A DNA stretch of 64,000 bases from Crotophaga sulcirostris (lineage: Eukaryota > Chordata > Aves > Cuculiformes > Crotophagidae): NCBI GenBank assembly GCA_013397455.1, contig VYZB01000055.1:1995601-2059600 (forward strand), in the 5' to 3' direction. Each line of letters opens with the position of its first letter. Position 1 is the first letter of the stretch. The notes below the pieces were generated by a model that saw only the letters and a program-made list of their open reading frames with translations, was not told the DNA's origin and ran no database searches. Both the position numbers and the translations under genes were made by a program. Shown here one piece after another: positions 13,345 to 23,985 of this stretch.

Positions 13345-13475
13345 AGGAGGCAATTTCCTGCCCGGCAGGAAGGCGGCGGAGAGTCCTCGGCTGCTCCCGG
13401 AGAGCAGCAAGCAGGGACAGCCGCGTGCAGGCAGGGGATGCGCGGCAGCGGAAGGAGAAATTCTGAAAGTAGGAG
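13345..13475. other. CpG-dense GC-rich patch
   Basis: Roughly ten CpG dinucleotides fall between about 13362 and 13450 (GCCCGGC, GGCGGCGG, CCTCGG, CCCGG, GCCGCG, TGCGCGGCAGCGG) against a CpG-poor background. It is shorter than a standard CpG island and I see no TATA box or convincing exon. It may be an orphan CpG cluster or an enhancer-associated GC peak. Confidence 0.4.
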
Positions 13476-13506
13476 AAAGCACGGGGCTGCCAACACGCAT
13501 CCCAAC

Positions 13507-13514
13507 ATGCAAAT
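13507..13514 (+). promoter_or_regulatory. Octamer (POU) consensus site
   Basis: The exact octamer ATGCAAAT lies in ACATGCAAATGGGATATG, immediately before an AT-rich stretch GTTAATATTCCATAAATTAA with further homeodomain-type cores, and just downstream of the CpG-dense patch. POU-family factors bind this octamer. One eight-base match is expected about once per 33 kb counting both strands, so its function is only a suggestion from position. Confidence 0.25.
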
Positions 13515-14239
13515 GGGATATGTTAATATTCCATAAATTAAGTTAAAGCAACCTCAGCACATCCCAGTCCTTTAATACTGGGTGTCTGAACACCAAGCAA
13601 GTTGGCTTCCAGCCTGCAAAATGTTTCGACTTCACCCAGCTGAGGCAAGAGCCATGTTTTATTAAAACAGGTTTATCTTCCTGCAAATAAACCTCAACAG
13701 CTTTTGCACCCTGAAGAAGCAACTTTGGTTTGCCGTCTCACCCTCCTTCCCCCCAACACCCACAACAAAACACACATTCAAAATCTGATGAGTAAAGAAT
13801 TAGCAGTTACAGCTTTTTGAACCTTGCCCACGTAGGGCGGGCATGCAACAGGTTTCACTGTTTGATTTTATAATAAATAAAGCCAAAGTATGGTGAGACA
13901 ACTGAGCTCCTCGACTCTCCTGCCTTCTTTGAAGATGGCTTTTTGTTTTGACACTTAAGCAAAACTGTAAAGGAGTTAACAAAGGGCATTCCCTATCTCA
14001 GCCCGTTCCAAATAATGTAGACAGCCTTAAAATAGCTAAGCTTGCCTGTCAGCCACTTAATGAAGAAATACTAACAAAAACTAAAATGTAACCCCCACAC
14101 ATGCTTTCCCTACTTCTTATATATCTACCAGTCTGCCCCATAATCTCATTTTTCCTGATAACAAGCAAAAAATACTTTAAAAAAACCCCAGTTTTCCAGG
14201 CAAGCAGCAAAACCTAAACAAAATTAAAGCAGCGGAAAG
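13515..14239. other. Unique AT-rich sequence
   Basis: No recognised repeats, exons or organised motif arrays. Contains a stretch of CA-rich and C-rich text near 13740-13780 and short A-runs near 14175-14185. Confidence 0.5.
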
Positions 14240-14840
14240 CCCAACTTGAACAGCAGACAAGTATGTGGAGAACAGTGTGACCTTTCCTTATCACCTACTG
14301 ACATGCTTAATCATTTCCAAACAAAAAAAAAAATGCTCTTTTCTGCCACTTCTTCGTTCCGCGAGCACCTCCAGCGCCTGCGTGGCTGGGAAAGAGTTAA
14401 ATCTCCCACTATCCCCTGCTGCCTGCGAAAAATCACGGAAACAATTGAGACATTGTCCAGTGAACAAGACTCCCAGGGACTGACATTTTTGTTTATGTCC
14501 CAGTTCTCAGCCTGTCAATTTTCACTCCCAACGTTAAAAGCCCGGCTTGCCCCACTGCAGCCTCCCCTCGGCTGAAAAGGCTCCACTTCATTTATTTTAT
14601 TAAAGCTATGGCGTGTTTATGATTCAGAGCTCTCCCCATCCAAGGACCTGTTGGTCCCATCCCCCTTCGACTTCCTAACTCCGAAGAGGCTTTGCAATGC
14701 CTTTTGCAGAGCCATTGCCAGGAAAATAACTACGCTTGGGTTAAACACTGCTGTTTGCATTTTGCTGGGGTATGAAATATGTATTACTGTACCCTTAAAA
14801 CAGCCTTTGATTATTAATCGGGGTAGGGAGTTGGGTACTA
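14240..14840. promoter_or_regulatory. Candidate conserved non-coding block
   Basis: This 600-base stretch lacks simple repeats apart from one A-run at about 14322-14333 and has balanced composition. It contains dense potential sites: CAATTGAGACATTGTCCAGT, TGACATTTTTGTTTATGTCC, GGCGTGTTTATGATTC and TTGATTATTAATCGG (forkhead- and homeodomain-like cores). Frames of 109 and 72 codons overlap on the same strand, with no domain in either. The appearance is that of an enhancer-type element, but this is inference without alignment. Confidence 0.28.
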
Positions 14841-14873
14841 AGCCAGAGTGGCAGGAACTTTAAAAAGAAAATT

Positions 14874-14889
14874 AAAAAAAAAAAAAAAA
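14874..14889 (+). repeat. Poly-A run (16)
   Basis: An uninterrupted run of sixteen A at 14874-14889, followed by G and more A. No transposon body is recognisable just upstream, so it is not assigned as a retrotransposon tail. Confidence 0.9.
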
Positions 14890-15032
14890 GAAAAAACCAC
14901 ACCCACTCCCGATACCCAGCAGCAAATTAGAAAATAGATGTAATGGAATAAAACAAACATCTTGGAGCAAAGCGGTGTTTTCTCGGCTGCATTTCCTGCC
15001 TGCGTTTTCATAATGACCGGGCCCAAAATATA

Positions 15033-15097
15033 TCCCGCTCCTTCACCCCCACCATCCTCTCCACCCCCCAATTCCCAGCACTTTTTTTTTTTTTTCG
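15033..15097. repeat. Pyrimidine-rich tract ending in poly-T
   Basis: About 60 bases are nearly all C and T, with runs of C (CACCCCCACC, CCACCCCCCAATTCCC) ending in fourteen T at 15082-15095. Low-complexity sequence of this kind is length-variable and a frequent assembly or sequencing weak point. It is not a splice polypyrimidine tract with an evident exon behind it. Confidence 0.7.
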
Positions 15098-15336
15098 TTC
15101 CGCTCTCAATACTTTATCTCCATGAAAAGCACACACAGCGGTCACCAGCGTTTCCTGTTTGCCGAGTGTGCTTTAACTATATCACACCCTGCGCCGCTGC
15201 GCTGGAATGCGCAGCATATGGCATTGTGAAAGGGTTTACTGTCGAATAATGGCAGCAATGCAGTCCTGCTGGTTTATATCAAACCCTGTCACTCTCTTCA
15301 CGGAGGTCTCTCTCGTGCTCTCCGAGAGGCAAGGTA

Positions 15337-15355
15337 ACACACACACACACACACA
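15337..15355 (+). repeat. (AC)n microsatellite
   Basis: Nine and a half perfect AC units beginning in GGTAACACAC. A short, perfect dinucleotide array, probably polymorphic. Confidence 0.92.
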
Positions 15356-16200
15356 AGCTACTTTGAGTCTCACCTAGGACCCTCAGCCAAAGCCCGCCTG
15401 GACCAAGACCTGCAAACTCAAGGCAAGAAAGGTTGCAATTTATAAAGTGGTGACTTGCAGTCCTGAGTGAATTGTTTGCAATTTAAGAGCCCATAATGTC
15501 TTTTTTAACAGCCTCTTCATCCACCTACGAAGTTTTTAGTTGCTTACTGGCAGAGCCAGTATCGGATGGAGGACCCTGAGCTCCTCTTCTCCAGGGCTGC
15601 CAGCCTGAGCTCCATCCCCGGGCACAGCTTCACCTTCCCTTTCAAAAATCAGCACCAATATATTGTATTGTGAACACATCCACACGAAAGCCAAACACAC
15701 ACACACCACCACCTTTCACTTTGGGCCCAAGTTTCAAAACTCCGTTTTCATTTAATTGCTCACAAGTTTATTTTTGTGCGGGTTAGTTGTTGTTTTTTTT
15801 TTAAAGCAACTTCAAAATAAAAGGACTTGTAAATAAATAAATATTTAAAGTGCTGCTTCCTACTGCAGTCAGGTTTAGCCAAGACCTCACAAAGGTTCTG
15901 CTCTTTGTGTAGATCTTGAAATACCCTCCCATACCCGGATGCATTTGGCCAGCAGACGTTGAAATGAGTAGCAATACTTTTAAAGCCCATTGAAACGCAT
16001 TCATCCACCCTCTCTTCATAAAAGGAAGCCTTACTTAACAGGCGTTTATTATTGCTGAACCAGGGTTGAAAGTTCAGTGTCCTTATAGACTAAAATTATC
16101 AAGATTTCTGAGTTTGCAGCCCACGTTTAAATCCTAATGAGCTATTGTACCGCACTCACTGCTGTTAACTCTTTGATGTCAGGAACACATGTTGCTCTTT
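15356..16200. other. Unique non-coding sequence
   Basis: No repeat family or exon is recognised. Contains a short CA-rich stretch near 15700-15712 and a T-run at about 15793-15802. Overlapping minus-strand frames at 15760-16019 are chance frames in AT-rich DNA. Confidence 0.5.
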
Positions 16201-16210
16201 TAAACATCTC

Positions 16211-16265
16211 ACAGGTGTCCAAGAGAAAAAGTGCAAAGCTCACCTGTGCTGAAGGACAGGTGAGC
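16211..16265. promoter_or_regulatory. CAGGTG E-box cluster with hairpin
   Basis: Three copies of the E2-box CAGGTG/CACCTG occur within 55 bases: CAGGTG at 16212-16217, CACCTG at 16241-16246 and CAGGTG at 16257-16262. The last two are part of a perfect inverted repeat, arms GCTCACCTGT (16238-16247) and ACAGGTGAGC (16256-16265), with an eight-base spacer. CAGGTG is bound by ZEB and Snail zinc-finger factors and by some bHLH dimers; paired inverted sites at short spacing are the arrangement favoured by two-cluster ZEB proteins. Binding is inference. Confidence 0.35.
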
Positions 16266-16270
16266 AACTA

Positions 16271-18835
16271 ATTTTTTTTTTTTGCTTTAGTGCCTTCCAG
16301 CAAAATATGCAAAGAGAAATACAGCATTTAATTTGCACGTCAAAGACAGGCGAGCCTACTAGTTTGGTGTGTGAACCCAGAGTCAGGGGAGCTGTACTTC
16401 ACTCCCAGTTTTCCTGTGATCTGTTATCCAGAACACGTTATCCTTCTGGGAAAGGGCCACAAGCATACGGTGCCCATCACGTCACACGTGTAAGGCAACA
16501 GAACCACTGCCATGCCTTGCACTGCACAGCCCTGTCTCCCCTGGATCGGAGCTCTGGGTTGGGGACAACAACCCCTTTATGAAAGTATCAGACCCTTTTA
16601 AATACAGGTAATAATAAAGTGATAAGGAAATTATCTTTAATTTGTGCCTAGCACTTTCACCTGCTCATTTTGCAATCACAGTAGTGAAACAGTGTCCACA
16701 GAGACATCACCACCATGCTTGGATGGCATTTGGGAAGCAAAGGGTCCCTAATTTTCCAACCCCAGACCAAGGGACCCGATGCCGACCACCAAAAAGTGGG
16801 AGCAGGAAGATGTTTTAATGCAAGAGCCTTAAGCCCAGTTTGGTGCCCAGGTGAGGAGCAGCTGACTCAACCAGAAAGCAAATAGGGCACCAGCTCTTTG
16901 GCTGTTCTTCCTTCCCATCATTGTTGGGGCTGCTCCCTCACATTTTCTCACCATTTACTCATCCCACAGATTCCTCAGCGCAGCGATGTGAGGCGGCCAA
17001 ACGATTGCCTACGCAGGAATGGAGCTTAAGAGTCCATCTACCATGTGAGTGGACGCACCCTGGACATGCTCTGGGCATGATGAGCAGAACAAGTTGCTGC
17101 AGGGTGAGCTTCACCAAGGTCTTACAGCACCTCTGTAACTGCCCGGCCACACACATAGCTCTGAACAAAAGACGCAAGCAAACTTCACCTTGAGTCCAAA
17201 CGGCATCTGCTACCCCACAAGTAACCCTCGGGCAGCAACTGTGGAGCAACCAGCATGCCTTAGATTCACACCAGAGCTTATCCCAAGGTAACCTGTCCCG
17301 ACCATCAGAGCCCTTTAATGAGGAGCAGGTTACTTCATGTCCAGTAAACAACTTCCCTCCAAAGAGCTCAGCATGCCAGAAAAGCACTGAGATGGGCAGT
17401 CAGCGTGGAGCAGCTACAGCTTTAGCAATTCAAACTCTTGCTTGCTTCATATTAATTAACCATGTAGACATGCTCAACATGCAGCAACAGAAGTTCTGGG
17501 AACTTCTGGGAAAGCTCTGTATGCTGCAGCCATTTGGGGTTTTCTAATGATACTGCCTCCATGCAGCTGCTTGGCAGGAGAAGCGTTCACAGCCACAAAC
17601 GCGCACTAAGAAAGTCTGGAGGCTTTCAGGTCACTTCACTCTGCTTTCCTCCACACAATACCATTCCTTATTAGAGGGCAGTCACATCCCATAACACTCT
17701 GTATTGACATTGTAGAGCTCCGCGGGCACACAACAGGGCAAAAATGTGTTGTTTTGTCTTCCTGCTCCCAGACACTCTCCTCCCAGCCAGGGGAGGAGAT
17801 GTTGTGCATTTCCCAGTGGGCAGATGATCAACAGGAGACCAAAAGGGTGTTTTTTCTTCCTACAGCCTTAGCCTTGGCAAGACATATGTCATCACAAGGA
17901 CAAGCTCCAGGGGAGGAGAGCTGGTGACATGCTATTCCTTCTCTCCCTCCCTTTCTTTTCTCAGTACTTGCTAGCTGGGGACAGGCAGAAGCTGCAACCA
18001 CCTCTGAGTAAGGGGCTGTATTTCATATAAATATTCATTTCCAGCACCTCAACTCAGAAAAGTATCACTATACAAGACAATACTTTGACAACACACTTAG
18101 GTATTGTCCTGAACATGGACAGACATCAGCTCACGTTTAATGATTTCTTGAATCAAGGCCTAAAATGTAAAAAAAAAAGGAAGGGGAAGCTAGTTTCCAC
18201 AGTAATAGTAGTTGAGAAGTCTTTGAGTCCTGCCAACAGGAAAAACGCGTGTTAGAGAACCGCTCGCCTCTCCTAGGAAACTAGCACAGACCCACCTCTC
18301 TCTGCAGGCGAGCACTGCAAGGCCCAGGGACACCACCAGGTCCTTAATTTGCACCAAGAAGGCAGAGCAGTAGGGCTGCAAATAAACCCTAACACAACAA
18401 CAACAAAAAAAAATCCAAATCCAAGCATTTTGTTACTTCTTAATTCCATCAGAGAGGCAAGTCAGAAAGACCTTCCTCTGTATACACACGCAGAGAGGTT
18501 CAAACCACGTGTGCCCAGGGCCCCCTACCTGCCTGTCCCTCGTTATGGACATCATTCCCACACAGGTGAGCCTGGCTGCAGAGTTCCTGCTTGCTGCAGA
18601 GGAGGAAGGACTGGTTCAGCTCCCCCAAACTCCCCAATTCTGCGAGAAAAGACGTAAGGTGCGTCCGACTCGAGTACTCATGGACATGCAGCATCCAGAT
18701 AGCAGCAAAAGCAACTTTCCTCTAAGGTCTGATGGACCTTAGGATTTTAGGTTTAGATTTCAAAAACTACTTCCATGTCTTTTTTTGCTTTCCTGCAGGG
18801 CAAGCCTCTAAAACACAGATGTGGGAATCATCAGT
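16271..18835. other. Unique non-coding sequence
   Basis: No interspersed repeat is recognised. A minus-strand frame of 142 codons at 16959-17387 shows no domain and overlaps a plus-strand frame. A short direct repeat of the words GGGAACTTCT and TTCTGGGAA occurs near 17490-17512. The stretch from 16590 to 16700 is AT-rich with GATAAGG and TAATAAAGTGAT cores but no organised array. Confidence 0.5.
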
Positions 18836-18945
18836 TTCTGAAAATCAGCTTGGAAAAGTTATTTAACATTTTTCTGCCAGCAGTGGTAAAACAGAGGAGT
18901 GAGCAATGCTTCCCCATCTCAGAAAGCGTTCAACGATTTTGTTCA
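18836..18945 (-). repeat. Probable MIR-type SINE fragment, reverse orientation
   Basis: The order of words matches a reversed MIR: AGCTTGGAAAAGTTATTTAA (compare 'cttgggcaagttacttaac'), then a decayed section, then GTAAAACAGAGGAGTGAGCAA (compare 'tgtaaaatggggataataa') and CTTCCCCATCTCAGAAAG (compare 'ctacctcacaggg'). Divergence is high, so confidence is moderate. Confidence 0.5.
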
Positions 18946-19597
18946 CCAGTACCTGTCAGGTACAAGTGGAGCTTCAAGGCAAGGTCCTCTAGAAGCAGAT
19001 CACTGCTACCAGCCCACTGCGTATTCCAAGCCAAAGTCTGTTTGACAAAAAGTACTAGCTTTGTTTTGTGAAATTAGGCCCAGAACATTGCCTTGGGAGA
19101 GACTAGGGGTGGGAGATTGTTTTACAAAAGCATCACTCCTTGTTTTTTTGCAACACCTCTAACTAACCAAAGGCTTTTCAAAATGGGCCTCCCCCTTCCC
19201 AAACAGGTCTGCACAGGACAGAAGAGAAAGCATCCTTCCTTCTCTTTACGCAGCGCCTTACTAGGCAGTTCCAGCCTCTTCCATAAGAGAGAGTATAGGT
19301 GTCTGTGCAGTCCAGAAAGTGAAGTATCGCATAAATAATCTAATCCCAAACCGCATGAACTAGGGAGAAGAGCAATAATCTTGGTCTTGAGCAATTTGGC
19401 AAACAAATAATTCTGATCCCAGCAATGTCAGCTTCCTTCCTTTCTTTTTAATGATAAATACGTGCTGTTTTCTTTACTACAGCACCTGGACACTGTAAAC
19501 AGACCTGTTTAAACAGAAAATAGGAGGTTCCTATTCAAGTGGGCTCGTCTGCATGGGGAAGTTTTTGTGCAAGGACTCAAGTGTGAATTGAAAAATG
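18946..19597. other. Unique non-coding sequence
   Basis: No recognised elements. The segment directly before the palindrome (about 19545-19597) may belong to the same insertion, since the arms merge smoothly into it, but I cannot pair it with anything on the other side. Confidence 0.45.
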
Positions 19598-19774
19598 CAG
19601 AACAACTATTTCGAATTATCTCTCCGTGTGGACACTGTTATTCAGCACTAAGAGTTTCTTTGTGAGATTTAGCTTAATCCGTTTCCAAAGCGGATTAAGC
19701 TAAACCACACAAAGGACCTCTTACTGCTGAATAAGAGTGGCCGCATGGAGAGATAATGAGAAATAGCTATTCTG
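19598..19774. mobile_element. Long imperfect palindrome, probable fossil MITE
   Basis: Arms of 84 bases at 19598-19681 and 19691-19774 pair in reverse complement around a nine-base spacer (19682-19690). I count 13 mismatches and no insertions or deletions. The innermost 14 base pairs (TTTAGCTTAATCCG against CGGATTAAGCTAAA) are perfect. The outer ends read CAG...CTG, which agrees with hAT-type terminal repeats, but the adjacent eight bases (GAAAAATG and AGACGGCT) do not form a target-site duplication. A fully palindromic body is typical of foldback or miniature inverted-repeat elements. No coding sequence is present. I cannot name the family. Alternatively it could be an exapted hairpin. Confidence 0.7.
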
Positions 19775-19796
19775 AGACGGCTACTCTGACTGCATA

Positions 19797-19831
19797 TTTG
19801 GGCTTTTCTGCTCTGCATCAACAAGCCCAAA
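19797..19831. repeat. Short hairpin next to the palindrome
   Basis: Perfect nine-base arms TTTGGGCTT (19797-19805) and AAGCCCAAA (19823-19831) surround a 17-base loop, 23 bases beyond the long palindrome. It may be part of the same fossil element or coincidental. Confidence 0.4.
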
Positions 19832-20029
19832 GCCATACTGGAAAGGGTAGAGCACAGTTCTAGAAATTCAGGAAAAAACAGTGTTGGGGCCGTATCACAC
19901 CCACTGAAGCTTCTGCTCTGCGCACGATGGCTGCTCCTGCTCCAGTCAGCACGGGCTCTGGCTCCAAACCAGGTTGCATTATTCAATACCTACTTCTCTA
20001 GGCTCCAGATTAAATCCAGCCACAAACTT

Positions 20030-20260
20030 CAGCTGCAGCCAGGGTGCGCAGGGAGAAGGACCTGCGGTGAGCGGCCCTGCCAAGCCTGCCACCCTCGGCA
20101 CACATCATCTTTGATGTGACAGGCTCACCCATCTGGCTCTCCAGCATCACCCGGCGCTGCCGCGGCTCTGCGCCCGCTGCCAAGGCTGAGCTGCCGTGCG
20201 CGGCGGCTGCTGCTGCCGCAGTCCTTGCGCGCGCCCCGGGCATCGGGGATGGAGCCTCTG
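20030..20260. other. CpG-dense patch (mini CpG island)
   Basis: Between about 20152 and 20250 I count roughly 16 CpG dinucleotides, for example CCGGCGCTGCCGCGG, GTGCGCGGCGG and TTGCGCGCGCCCCGGG. This is an extreme local peak for this window. The minus strand has an open frame at 20010-20339 with a run of alanine codons and the plus strand another at 20116-20358; both follow from the GCN-repeat composition rather than clear coding signal. No TATA box was noticed. It could be an orphan CpG island or an unannotated first exon or promoter. Confidence 0.42.
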
Positions 20261-20358
20261 CACTCTCTCCATGCCCCTCAGCACAACCGTTCTTCTGCAG
20301 GGGTGCTGATGGGTTGCTGATATTTAATTTTAGGCACATGCAAGTCCCTGGAAGTTAA

Positions 20359-22254
20359 TTTAACATGCATGTTCCAGCGTAACAAACTGCCGCGTGATTG
20401 AATCCAAAACACAGCTTGGACTCCTCTCCTAAGCCATCCTACCAGTGTAGGTTTCTACCTTGAAATGCCGCTCTCTGCAGTTTTACAATACCCCAAACCA
20501 GCTGGTCAGAAAGCACCAGAACTTCAGGCACCTGTATTTGTGTCGCATTTGGGGCATAATGGGTATATTTTAAGCAAAAGATACAAGAGGGAATCCTACA
20601 GTAAATATACTTCCAAGCACAATGAAGGCAGAAAAGTTACATCTTTAAGGATGTCTGATGAGCAAGGTTTCATCTTGCTTTCTCCTCACCCAGAGTTTCA
20701 GTACTCAGATATGTCAGAGATACCCCAGATATATTTTGGTGCAACATGACAAACCACAATGCCAAAGCTCAGGGCTCCAGCTCAGGAGCAGGAGCTCAGC
20801 ACAGTCACTCCAGGAAATCAAAACTGATGCTGGTTCACCACAATACCCTGGGCTATAAACCTGCTGCTTCTGGAGGACCTGCTGAGCTGTCTCTGGCAAT
20901 GTCAGAGGAGCCTGGCACTGCTGGGAGCAGGGAGTGCTGCAGCCACCTCAAGGTAAGCCACCCTGGCACCCATGAACCAGAGTCCTTGCAGGTATCAAGG
21001 ACCAGGTTCTCCCAGAGTCCAGCTGGGTGATTCAGAAGAAATGGATGCTCAACAGATCGCGCTAAGCATACTCTAACACCCCTACAGCAATGCTTAGGGT
21101 TGCAAACTCCTATGATTTCATAGCCAGTCCAGCAATACTTGCTCTTTTTCTTCAAACGTGGTAGCCTTGAAGTTGAGTGCCTGGGAAGGACCTCAGCCTC
21201 AACTTATAGCACACAACAAGCTCCTGAACTGCTGTAGAGAAAAGATTCAGAATGAGCGGAGTATACCCTGCAGGCTGAGGAACCAGAGAACAAATAAAGA
21301 GAATACAAAATGTACTATTTAAGAAACAGAAAACAAACAAAAAACAACACCAAAAGAAACCTCCCTACCAATCCTCATGATCTTTTGAGGTCTGACTCAT
21401 GATCCTAGAACAATTGGAGCTCGCAGTACTATACATTTTACACCATTCATTCACAGATGAAATATCCCAATATCCAAATACTTTAGAGTTCTTGGAGCTA
21501 CTCATAGATCTCCTGAATAGAACCAAGCTTGACAATTTATCCCAGCTGCCAATCCAGCCCTCAGGTGTCTTCTGAATGTGCTTTAGTGCTGACTGATGCT
21601 TGCAGAAGCATTAAATTCTTGCTCGCTTCACGGTAAGATGTACAATCCTGCACATTTCCCCAGTTGGAGTGTTAAAGCAGAGGGGTGACCTCCAAATAAA
21701 GGGATGGACATGGTGCCACAGAGCAAACACAATGGCACGAAACAGTCCCCTGAAGTCTGAACTGTTACCAAGTGAATTACTTTCTAGGAGTCTACACAAA
21801 CCAAGTTCTAGGCTTCCCACTCATATTTAGTGGGTGTGTTTTTAGGGATCCATCCAAAAGAACTTTACCGGGTTGCTGGTAGGTGAATTCTATACTTAGC
21901 CCAAAACATTCAGGTTTGAACATAGGTTTTAAAACACAACCTTTCCCAATGAAAAATCAAAAGGAATTAGCAGTGAAAGATTTAGCCACAAAATTCTCAG
22001 TAAGTTTAATTTGTTTTGTGGCTGAATTCTGTGCAGCTCAGAAAATTCAGGACAAGGTGTTTGCACACTCTCGGGCATGCATTAATGAAACATCTTGTTT
22101 ACCTTCCAACTGCCAGAGGAATTAGCCAAATACAGTATAGAGCATTTAAAAAAAATAAAGACACTAAAAGAGTTTTCCCAATGAAGTCTGCATGGATGTT
22201 TCTGCAGCTTGAGTCTTGGGGATCTGTGCACTGGGATCATCCACCACGACGTGA
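20359..22254. other. Unique non-coding sequence
   Basis: No repeat or exon recognised. Frames of 94 to 106 codons between 20465 and 22336 occur on both strands without domains. A section near 20750-21030 is richer in G and C but has no CpG enrichment. Confidence 0.5.
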
Positions 22255-22274
22255 CCTCCCTGCCATCAGGGAGG
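22255..22274. repeat. Perfect short hairpin
   Basis: Arms CCTCCCTG (22255-22262) and CAGGGAGG (22267-22274) around a four-base loop. There is no T-run on either side, so it does not resemble a terminator, and eukaryotic hairpins of this size arise by chance. Confidence 0.4.
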
Positions 22275-23985
22275 GCACCAGCACAGCTCAGACACGCAGC
22301 CCTTTCCTCCCCTCCAGATACCAAGCACTGATGTGAATGACACCCAACTCCTCTCCCTCACATGTTCCTGCAGCTCTCACAGTCTGTGTCCTCAGAGCAT
22401 CACCCGGCAGATCTCCAGGGAAGAGGGTGTCCCATCATGGGCACATGAGGTCTGAAACCCAAGAACATCTCGAGAGGTTACTGCAGAGGACAAACAGCCT
22501 CTCTACAACAAAATATGGAAGATAAACAAAGCAAGATCTTTAAAAGCTGCCTTGGGGCACTGCAAGTGGAAGTTACAAGATGCCCTCTACGTACAGGACT
22601 GCGAATACATCTGGATGCACCCCAATTCTGGCCTGTCTGAAAGAACACTACAGGTAATTTTTTAAATCTAAGATAAACCTCATGATTACTTGTAGTTATT
22701 TGTCTTTTCTTTCAAAGTACATAAGTGCAAACCTCATGAGACTGAAAAAACTTAGGGACCAAGGAGGGCACACTGTGCAGCTTCAACTCTACCCACTTTG
22801 GCAAACAACTCCTGATCCCTCCAAGCTGCCCAGCGGTCCCAGACATGTGCTGTCCATGTCAAAGACATGGAGAACAGAGAGCACATTTTAGATGGGTTTG
22901 CCTTCAGTTTTGCTTGTCATATTATGTTTTGAAAACATGTTTTTACCTCCTTAAGCAAAAAAAAAAAAAAGAAAAAAATTAGATACACTACTGCACAGTG
23001 ATTCTTTGTTCTTGGGGATTCAGTCTACTGTATGGCTGTGTTCATTACATATTAGAAAACCCAGGCCAAATAGTATTAGAAGTCCTCCCCCAAGGTAAAA
23101 TTTACATTTATTTCGAAAGGCCTCCCTGCAGAAGAAAATGCAGGAATTTTTTAAATCTTTAACTGTTTTGTAAGAAACACTCTGGACCAAACCACCATTA
23201 TTTTGGGTTCAGAACGTTTCTGCCTGGTTCAAAGGAAGCTAAAAGCAAATCTCTGTACATACAAGACAGTAGGAGGCAGGATCCCCAGACCCATCTTTCA
23301 CCCATGCTCCTGCCCAAAACAGGGTAGGCTTGATTTAGAGTATTTACTTTGCAGAGACCAGGGAAGAACAGCACCGGTTTTCTCCTTAAAATTGTAGGAA
23401 TGCATGCATAGATAAAAACAGTTTTAAAGGAGATGTTTTTTTGTTGCAGGCAGATTTTGGAGCTCCTTGAGTGGACACATCGTGCTCATTTTCAGTTGCC
23501 TGCCCACAATATATTACAAAATTTTTCTTTAAGAGTCCTACTTGTAGGGCACCCAGATATCATCCCTACCACCACACTGGTGCACAGGTGTGGAGCAGAT
23601 CAGGTGTGCACTGAACATGGGGTTCCAGGACAACAAGCACCCTACCTGCTTAGAGCAGCGTGCAAGGAACCCAGCTGGAGTCTGCTCTACACCCAAACAC
23701 TTCCTGCTAAAGGTGTTTTACAAAGCCTTAATGAAATCAAAGGTCAGAAAAAAAAAAAAGAGAGGGGAAAGAATCATAAAAACCCTTTAAAAAAATTTCC
23801 AGCTTCATAATAATACTATCCACAAGCTGAATTCAAAATTTTGACCTAGCAAGCTTAATAGCCTACAATTACAACAATTTTTCCCCCAGTTTTCTTTCAC
23901 CTTTGGACACAGATAAGCAGCATGACTGTGCCAGAGCAAGATGCAAGAGTCTTACAAGACAAGTGAAGCACCTAAATGCAAATAA
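22275..23985. other. Unique non-coding sequence with poly-A runs
   Basis: No exons or families recognised. Poly-A runs lie at about 22957-22970 and near 23750. The first is not preceded by a recognisable retrotransposon body. The remainder is AT-rich. Confidence 0.5.

Noticed and set aside
20010..20339. Minus-strand frame with an alanine run as a possible first exon
   Set aside because: The alanine run follows directly from GCN-type CpG-rich composition; the opposite strand is open too. Kept only as a CpG patch.
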